The notes below the pieces were generated by a model, which saw only the letters and a list, made by a program, of their open reading frames with translations, was not told the DNA's origin and ran no database searches. The position numbers were made by a program, and so were the translations under genes. Of a stretch of 64,000 nucleotides of DNA, positions 56,079-64,000 are shown one piece after another; the first letter of the stretch is position 1, and every line of letters starts with the position of its first letter. This DNA comes from Terebella lapidaria (lineage: Eukaryota > Annelida > Polychaeta > Terebellida > Terebellidae). The DNA lies in NCBI GenBank assembly GCA_949152475.1, contig CASCJZ010000077.1, positions 1-64,000 of the forward strand, read 5' to 3'.

Positions 56079-58234
56079 CTCCACCGAACGATGGACATGC
56101 AACGCTCCATCGTACGATGGGCTAGCGACGCTCCACCATAAGATGGACATGCGACGCTCCATGTACGATGGACATGTGACGCTCCACCGTACGATGGACA
56201 TGCGACGCTCCACTGTATGATGGACATGCGATGCTTTACTGTACAATGGACATGTGACGCTCCACCGTATGATAGACATGTGACGCTCCATCGTACGAAG
56301 GACTAGCGAAGCTCCACCGTAAGGTGGACATGCGATGCTCCACAGTACGATGGACATGGGACGCTCCATCGTACGATGGACATGTGACACTCCACCGTAC
56401 GATCGACATGCAATGCTTCACAGTACCATGGACATGTGATGCTCCACCGTACGATGGACATCTAATGCTCCACCATACGATGGACATGCGATGCTCCACC
56501 GTACGATGGACATGTGACGCTCCACCGTACGATGGACATGTGACACTCCATCGTACGATGGACTAGCGACGCTCCACCGTAAGATGGACATGCGACGCTC
56601 CACGTACAATGGACATGTGACGCTCCACCGTACGATGGACATCCGACGCTCCACTGTAGGATGGACATGCGATGCACCACCGTACGATGGACATGCGACG
56701 TTCCATCGTACGATGGACATGCGACGCTCCACCGTACGATGGACATGGGATGCTCCACCGTATGATGGACATGTGACGCTCCACCCTACGATGGACATGA
56801 GATGCTCCACCGTACGATAGACATCTGACGCTCCATTGTACGATAGACATGCGATGCTCCACCGTACGATGGACATGTGACGCTCCACCGTACGATGGAC
56901 ATCCGACGCTCCACTGTATGATGGACATGGGATGCTCCACCGTACGATGGACATGCGATGCTCCACCGTACGATGGACCTGTGATGCTCCACCATACGAT
57001 GGACATGCGACGCTCCACCGTATGATGGACATGCAATGCTCCATCGTACGATGGACATGTGACGCTCCACCATACGATGGACATCTGACGCTCCACCGTA
57101 CGATGGACATGCGATGCTCCACTGTACGATGGACATGTGACGCTCCACCGTATGATTGACATGTGAGGCTATACTGTACGATGGACATGTGACGCTCCAC
57201 CGTACGATGGACATGGGATGCTCCTTCGTACGATGGACATGTGACGCTCCACCGTACGATGGACGTGGGATGCTCCACCGTAGGATGGACATGTGACGCT
57301 CCACCGTACGATGGGCATGCCATGCTCCACTGTACGATGGACATGTGACGCTCCACCGTAGGATGGACATGCGAGGCTCCACTGTACGATGGACATGTGA
57401 CCCTCCACCGTACGATGGACATGGGATGCTCCATCGTACGATGGACATGGGATGCTCCATCGTACGATGGACATGTGACGCTCCACTGTACGATCGACAT
57501 GCGATGCTCCACCGTACGATGGACATGTGACGCTCCACCGTACGATGGACATCTGACGCTCCACCGTACGATGGACATGCTATGCTCCACCGTACATTGG
57601 ACATGTGACGCTCCACCGTACGATGGACATGGGACGCTCCACCGTATAATGGACATGTGACGCTCCACCGTACGATGGACATGTGATGCTCCACCGAATG
57701 ATGGACATGCGAGGCTCCACCGTAAGATGGACATGGGATGCTCCACCGTATGATGGACATGTGACGCTCCACCGTACGATGGACATGCGACGCTCCATCG
57801 TACGATGGACATGGGATGCTCCACCGTATGATGGACATGTGACGCTCCACCGTACGATGGACATGCGTTGCTCCACTGTACGATGGACATGTGATGCTCC
57901 ACCGTACGATGGACATCTGACGCTCCACTGTACGATAGACATGCGATGCTCCACCGTACGATGGACATGTGACGCTCCACCGTATGATGGACATCTGACG
58001 CTCCTCCGTACGATGGACATTCGACGCTCAAATGTACGATGGACATGTGACGTTCCACCGTACGATGGACATGAGACGCTCCATCGTATGATGGCCTAGT
58101 GACGCTCCACCTTACGATGGACATGCGATGCTCCACCGTACGATGGACATGAGATGCTCCACCGTACGATAGACATCTGACGCTCCATTGTACGATAGAC
58201 ATGCGATGCTCCACCGTACGATGGACATGTGACG
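56079..58234 (+). repeat. 2,156-bp tandem unit, copy 1
   Basis: 83 monomers minus the two 1-bp deletions it contains (CTCCATGTACG at 56,157 and CTCCACGTACAATGG at 56,599). It begins at CCACCGAACGATGG, passes the marker at 56,232 and the GCTATACTG unit near 57,165, and ends in the ATGGCCTAGTG and CATTGTACGATAGAC order near 58.2 kb. Parallel to about 18.66-20.65 kb and 32.3-34.5 kb. Confidence 0.85.
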
Positions 58235-60390
58235 CTCCACCGAACGATGGACATGCAACGCTCCATCGTACGATGGGCTAGCGACGCTCCACCATAAGAT
58301 GGACATGCGACGCTCCATGTACGATGGACATGTGACGCTCCACCGTACGATGGACATGCGACGCTCCACTGTATGATGGACATGCGATGCTTTACTGTAC
58401 AATGGACATGTGACGCTCCACCGTATGATAGACATGTGACGCTCCATCGTACGAAGGACTAGCGAAGCTCCACCGTAAGGTGGACATGCGATGCTCCACA
58501 GTACGATGGACATGGGACGCTCCATCGTACGATGGACATGTGACACTCCACCGTACGATCGACATGCAATGCTTCACAGTACCATGGACATGTGATGCTC
58601 CACCGTACGATGGACATCTAATGCTCCACCATACGATGGACATGTGATGCTCCACCGTACGATGGACATGTGACGCTCCACCGTACGATGGACATGTGAC
58701 ACTCCATCGTACGATGGACTAGCGACGCTCCACCGTAAGATGGACATGCGACGCTCCACGTACAATGGACATGTGACGCTCCACCGTACGATGGACATCC
58801 GACGCTCCACTGTAGGATGGACATGCGATGCACCACCGTACGATGGACATGCGACGTTCCATCGTACGATGGACATGCGACGCTCCACCGTACGATGGAC
58901 ATGGGATGCTCCACCGTATGATGGACATGTGACGCTCCACCCTACGATGGACATGAGATGCTCCACCGTACGATAGACATCTGACGCTCCATTGTACGAT
59001 AGACATGCGATGCTCCACCGTACGATGGACATGTGACGCTCCACCGTACGATGGACATCCGACGCTCCACTGTATGATGGACATGGGATGCTCCACCGTA
59101 CGATGGACATGCGATGCTCCACCGTACGATGGACCTGTGATGCTCCACCATACGATGGACATGCGACGCTCCACCGTATGATGGACATGCAATGCTCCAT
59201 CGTACGATGGACATGTGACGCTCCACCATACGATGGACATCTGACGCTCCACCGTACGATGGACATGCGATGCTCCACTGTACGATGGACATGTGACGCT
59301 CCACCGTATGATTGACATGTGAGGCTATACTGTACGATGGACATGTGACGCTCCACCGTACGATGGACATGGGATGCTCCTTCGTACGATGGACATGTGA
59401 CGCTCCACCGTACGATGGACGTGGGATGCTCCACCGTAGGATGGACATGTGACGCTCCACCGTACGATGGGCATGCGATGCTCCACTGTACGATGGACAT
59501 GTGACGCTCCACCGTAGGATGGACATGCGAGGCTCCACTGTACGATGGACATGTGACCCTCCACCGTACGATGGACATGGGATGCTCCATCGTACGATGG
59601 ACATGGGATGCTCCATCGTACGATGGACATGTGACGCTCCACTGTACGATCGACATGCGATGCTCCACCGTACGATGGACATGTGACGCTCCACCGTACG
59701 ATGGACATCTGAGGCTCCACCGTACGATGGACATGCTATGCTCCACCGTACATTGGACATGTGACGCTCCACCGTACGATGGACATGGGACGCTCCACCG
59801 TATAATGGACATGTGACGCTCCACCGTACGATGGACATGTGATGCTCCACCGAATGATGGACATGCGAGGCTCCACCGTAAGATGGACATGGGATGCTCC
59901 ACCGTATGATGGACATGTGACGCTCCACCGTACGATGGACATGCGACGCTCCATCGTACGATGGACATGGGATGCTCCACCGTATGATGGACATGTGACG
60001 CTCCACCGTACGATGGACATGCGTTGCTCCACTGTACGATGGACATGTGATGCTCCACCGTACGATGGACATCTGACGCTCCACCGTACGATAGACATGC
60101 GATGCTCCACCGTACGATGGACATGTGACGCTCCACCGTATGATGGACATCTGACGCTCCTCCGTACGATGGACATTCGACGCTCAAATGTACGATGGAC
60201 ATGTGACGTTCCACCGTACGATGGACATGAGACGCTCCATCGTATGATGGCCTAGTGACGCTCCACCTTACGATGGACATGCGATGCTCCACCGTACGAT
60301 GGACATGAGATGCTCCACCGTACGATAGACATCTGACGCTCCATTGTACGATAGACATGCGATGCTCCACCGTAAGATGGACATGTGATG
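58235..60390 (+). repeat. 2,156-bp tandem unit, copy 2
   Basis: A direct copy of the preceding unit, with the 1-bp-short units at 58,313 and 58,755 and the marker at 58,388. Differences are few, for example GCATGCCATG (57,318) against GCATGCGATG (59,474), and CATCTGACG (57,551) against CATCTGAGG (59,707). Right of it the array continues in block V order instead of jumping back again. From about 58.75 kb it also parallels 39.9 kb onward. Confidence 0.85.
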
Positions 60391-63229
60391 CTCCACCGTT
60401 CGATAGACATGCGACGCTCCATCGTACCCTGGACATGGGATGCTCCACCGTATGATGGACATGTGACGCTCCACTGTTCGATGGGCATGCGATGCTCCAC
60501 CGTACGATGGACCTGTGACGCTCCTCCGTACGATGGACATGCGACGCTCCACTGTACTATGGACATGTGACGCTCCACCGTACGATGGACATGGGATGCT
60601 CCATCGTACGATGGATATGTGACGCTCCACCGTACGATCGACATGCGATGCTCCACCGTATGATGGACATGTGATGCTCCATCGTACGATGGACATCTGA
60701 CGCTCCACTGTACGATGGACATGCTATGCTCCACCGTACGATAGACATGTGACGCTCCACCGTACGATGGACATGGGATGCTCCATCGTACGATGGACAT
60801 GTGACGCTCCACCGTACGATCGACATGCGATATTCCAACGTATGATGGACATGTGATGCTCCACCGTACGATGGACATGTGACGCTCCACCGTACGATGG
60901 ACATGCGACGCTCCACTGTATGATGGACATGCGATGCTTTACTGTACAATGGACACGTGACGCTCCACCGTATGATGGACATGCGACGCTCCATCGTACG
61001 ATGGACTAGCGAAGCTCCACCGTAAGATGGACATGTGATGCTCCACAATACAATGGACATGGGATGCTCCATCATATGATGGACATGTGGCACTCCACCG
61101 TACGATGGACATCTGACGCTCTTCCGTATGATGGACATGCGACGCTCCACCGTAAGGTGGACATGCGACGCTCCACTGTACGATGGACATGTGACGCTCC
61201 ACCGTACGATGGACATCTGACGCTCCTCCTTACGATGAACATGCGACGCTCAAATGTACGATGGACATGTGACGCTCCATCGTACGATGGACATGCGACG
61301 CTCCATCGTATGATGGCCTAGTGACGCTCCATCGTAAGATGGACATGCAACGCTCCACCGTACGATGGACATGTGATTCTCCACTGTATGATGGACATGT
61401 GACGCTACACCGTACGATGGACATGGGACGCTCCAATGTACGATGGACATGCGACGCTCCACTGTACGATGGACATGCGATGCTCCACTGTACGATGGAC
61501 ATGGGACGCTCCACCGTATTATGGACATGCGAGGCTCCACCGTACGATGGACATGGGATGCTCCATCGTACGATGGACATGGGACGCTCCACCGTATTAT
61601 GGACATGCGAGGCTCCACCGTACGATGGACATGCGATGCTCCACCGTACGATGGACCTGTGACGCTCCTCCGTACGATGGACATGCGACGCTCCACTGTA
61701 CGATGGACATGCGACGCTCCATCGTACGATAGACATGTGACACTCCACCGTAAGATGGACATGCGAGGCTCCACCGTACAATAGACATGCGACGCTCCAC
61801 TGTATGATGGACATGCGATGCTTTACTGTACAATGGACACGTTACGCTCAACCGTAAGATGGACGTGCGATGCTCCACAGTATGATGGACATGGGACGCT
61901 CCATCATACGATGGACATGTGATGCTCCACCATACGATCGACATGCGATGCTCCACCGTACGATCGACATGTGATGCTCCACCGTACGATGGACATGTGA
62001 CGCTCCACCATACGATGGACATGTGACGCTCCACTGTATGATGGACATGCGATGCTTTACTGTACAATGGACACGTTATGCTCAACCGTAAGACTGACAT
62101 GCGATGCTCCACAGTACGATGGACCTGGGACGCTCCATCATACGATGGAAATGTGACGCTCCACCGTACGATCGACATGCGATGCTCCACCGTATGATCG
62201 GCATGTGATGCTCCACCGTACGATGGACATGCGATGTTCCACCGTATGATGGACATCTGATGCTCCACCATACGATGGACATGCGACACTCCGCTGTACG
62301 ATGGACATGCGACGCTCCACTGTACGATGGACATGTGACGCTCCACCGTACGATGGACATGCGATGCTCCATCGTACGATGGACATGGGATGCTCTATCG
62401 TACGATGGACATGGGATGCTCCACTGTATGATGGACATGTGACGCTCCACCGTACGATGGACATGCGATGCTACACCGTACGATGGACCTGTGATGCTCC
62501 ACCGTACAATGGACATCTGACGCTCCACCGTACGATAGACATGCGATGCTCCACCATACGATGGACATGTGACGCTCCACTGTACGATGGACATGTGACG
62601 CTCCACCATATGATGGACATGCAAGGCTGCACTGTACAATGGACATGTGACGCTCCACCGTACGATGGTCATGCGACGCTCCACCGTATGATGGACATGC
62701 AACGTCCATCGTACGATGGACATGTGACGCTCCACCATACGATGGACATCTGACGCTCCACCGTACGATGGACATGCGATGCTCCACTGTACGATGGACA
62801 TGTGACGCTCCACCGTATGATTGACATGCGAGGCTCCACTGTACGATGGACATGTGACGCCCCACTGTACGATGGACATGCTATGCTCCACTGTATGATG
62901 GACATGCGATGCTTTGCTGTACAATGGACACGTTACGCTCAACCGTAAGATGGACATGCGATGCTACACAGTACGATGGACATGGGACGCTCCATCATAC
63001 GATGGACATGTGACGCTCCACCGTACGATGGACATGCGATGCTCCACCGTACGATGGACATGCGATGCTCCACCATACGATGGACATGTGACGCTTCACT
63101 GTACGATGGACATGTGACGCTCCACCATATGATGGACATGCAAGGCTGCACTGTACAATGGACATGTGACGCTCCACAGTACGATGGACATGGGACGCTC
63201 CATCATACGATGGACATGTGACGCTCCAC
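60391..63229 (+). repeat. Copy of 41.5-44.4 kb (block V end plus 7.5-kb segment start)
   Basis: Offset 18,842 bp to 41,549-44,387, and 25,886 bp to the corresponding part of 34.5-36.4 kb. It holds the marker at 60,937, the pair 61,819/62,053, the 1-bp-short AACGTCCATCG unit at 62,701 and the TGCTTTGCTG form at 62,910. The parallel ends near 63,200-63,235. No gene is seen. Confidence 0.8.
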
Positions 63230-64000
63230 CGTACGATCGACATGCGATGCTCCACCGTACGATGGACATGCGATGTTCCATAGTACGATGGACATCTGAT
63301 GCTCCACCATACGATGGACATGTGACACTCCGCTGTACGATGGACATGGGACGCTCCACCGTACGATGGACATGCGATGCTCCATCGTACGATGGACATG
63401 GGATGCTCTATCGTATGATGGACTAGCGATGCTCCACCGTAAGATGGACATGTGACGCCCCATCGTACGATGGACATGCGACGCTCCATCGTACGATGGA
63501 CATGGGATGCTCCACCGTATGATGGACATGTGACGCTCTACCGTACGATGGACATGCGATGCTCCACCGTACGATGGACCTGTGATGCTCCACCATACAA
63601 TGGACATCTGACGCTCCACCGTACGATAGACATGCTATGCTCCACCATACGATGGACATGTGACGCTCCACTGTACGATGGACATGTGACGCTCCACCAT
63701 ATGATGGACATGCAAGGCTCCACTGTACAATGGACATGTGACGCTCCACCGTACGATGGACATGCGATGCTCCACTGTACGATGGAAATGTGACGCTCCA
63801 CCGAACGATGGACATGCAACGCTCCATCGTACGATGGGCTAGCGACGCTCCACCATAAGATGGACATGCGACGCTCCATGTACGATGGACATGTGACGCT
63901 CCACCGTACGATGGACATGCGACGCTCCACTGTATGATGGACATGCGATGCTTTACTGTACAATGGACATGTGACGCTCCACCGTATGATGGACATGTGA
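63230..64000 (+). repeat. Fourth copy of the 18.0-18.8 kb order, cut by the window end
   Basis: Parallel to 55,513-56,283 at an offset of 7,717 bp, and to about 31.7-32.5 kb. It contains CCATAGTACG, CTCCGCTG, GACGCCCCATCG, the 1-bp-short CTCCATGTACG unit at 63,873 and the marker at 63,949. The array runs off the end of the window without any change, so its full length is longer than 64 kb. Confidence 0.8.

Larger units (their letters stand above)
1..64000 (+). repeat. 26-bp tandem satellite array filling the window
   Basis: A single 26-bp monomer is repeated head to tail over the whole window. Numbering from the A of ACGATGG, positions 1-13 read ACGATGGACATG(T/C/G) and positions 14-26 read GACGCTCCACCGT. 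The motifs GGACAT, GCTCCA and GTACGATGG recur at 26-bp steps at both ends and everywhere between, always in the same orientation. I count about 2,460 monomers. Most differ from the consensus by one to four substitutions. Only 28 small indels break the register, and their sum (-38 bp) accounts for the whole phase drift between base 1 and base 63,975. The consensus is about 58% G+C and holds three to four CpG per unit. No unique sequence, mobile element or gene interrupts it. Known biology: such arrays are eukaryotic constitutive heterochromatin. Which chromosomal compartment this one belongs to is not visible. Confidence 0.98.
9411..64000 (+). repeat. Higher-order domain Q
   Basis: The second family fills the rest of the window. 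Diagnostic variants are TGCTTTACTGTACAATGG (about 40 copies between 11,271 and 63,949, plus four TGCTTTGCTG forms at 24,707, 44,068, 51,553 and 62,910), ATGGCCTAGTGACG, GACGCCCCACCG, and ATGCAATGCTTCACAGTACC. Some marker units come in pairs 208 bp or 234 bp apart. The domain is built from long in-register duplications of 0.26 to about 12 kb laid over one another, so most of its sequence occurs two to seven times. No gene is seen. Confidence 0.85.

Noticed and set aside
1-64000. CRISPR array
   Set aside because: The period is 26 bp with no unique spacers. Every base belongs to the repeated unit, and no cas gene is present.
1-64000. Repeat-coding gene such as a silk, mucin or surface protein
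   Set aside because: Such genes have repeat units in multiples of three and conserve the codon frame. This unit is 26 bp and single-base deletions occur 24 times without compensation.
1-64000. CENP-B box or telomere-like motif
   Set aside because: The monomer has no match to the human CENP-B box core (TTCG with CGGGA) and no short G-rich telomere unit. A centromeric role stays open but is not supported by a known motif.
1-64000. Inverted arrangement or hairpin-forming large palindromes
   Set aside because: All monomers have the same orientation. Only the short dyad within each unit (up to 16 bp) is palindromic.
1-64000. tRNA, rRNA, transposon or viral sequence hidden in the array
   Set aside because: The indel count accounts for the full phase of the array, so no stretch is left over that could hold such an element.

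Overview
The whole window is one satellite DNA array. A 26-bp monomer repeats head to tail, always in the same orientation, from the first base to the last. Its first half reads ACGATGGACATG(T/C/G) and its second half reads GACGCTCCACCGT. By hand I count about 2,460 monomers. I found 28 small insertions or deletions that break the 26-bp register. Their sum (-38 bp) exactly explains the phase difference between the two ends, so nothing foreign interrupts the array. I see no gene, RNA gene, transposable element, CRISPR array, promoter or origin that I can support. An uninterrupted 64-kb satellite with nested higher-order repeats points to a eukaryotic chromosome, such as a centromeric, pericentromeric, subtelomeric or other heterochromatic block. 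The species cannot be read from this sequence.

Layout: domain P (1 to about 9,410) is a mosaic of blocks of 0.26 to 0.9 kb found only there. Domain Q (about 9,410 to 64,000) is a different higher-order family, marked by the variant TGCTTTACTGTACAATGG. That variant occurs about 40 times from 11,271 onward and never before. Within Q, about 12 kb at 11.0-23.1 kb is repeated at 25.7-35.8 kb. A 2,937-bp unit stands twice in tandem at 36.1-42.0 kb. A 7,485-bp period links 43.0-48.0 kb with 50.4-55.0 kb. A 2,156-bp unit stands twice at 56.1-60.4 kb. The segment 58.7-63.2 kb copies 39.9-44.4 kb. Smaller tandem doublets of 884, 832/988, 1,532 and 260 bp are nested inside. After correction for internal indels, every duplication length is a whole number of monomers, as expected for in-register unequal exchange. 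One junction, at about 4,456, is out of register.

Variation between monomers is patterned. The monomer has four CpG positions, and each occurs in both its TpG and its CpA form, which suggests cytosine methylation and deamination. One recurrent change outside CpG (CACCG to CATCG) turns a 7-of-8 imperfect dyad into the perfect 16-bp palindrome TCCATCGTACGATGGA. The very long minus-strand open frames (up to about 800 codons) are a by-product. A stop-free unit whose length is not a multiple of three is open in all three frames of that strand, and the common variants create stops only on the plus strand.
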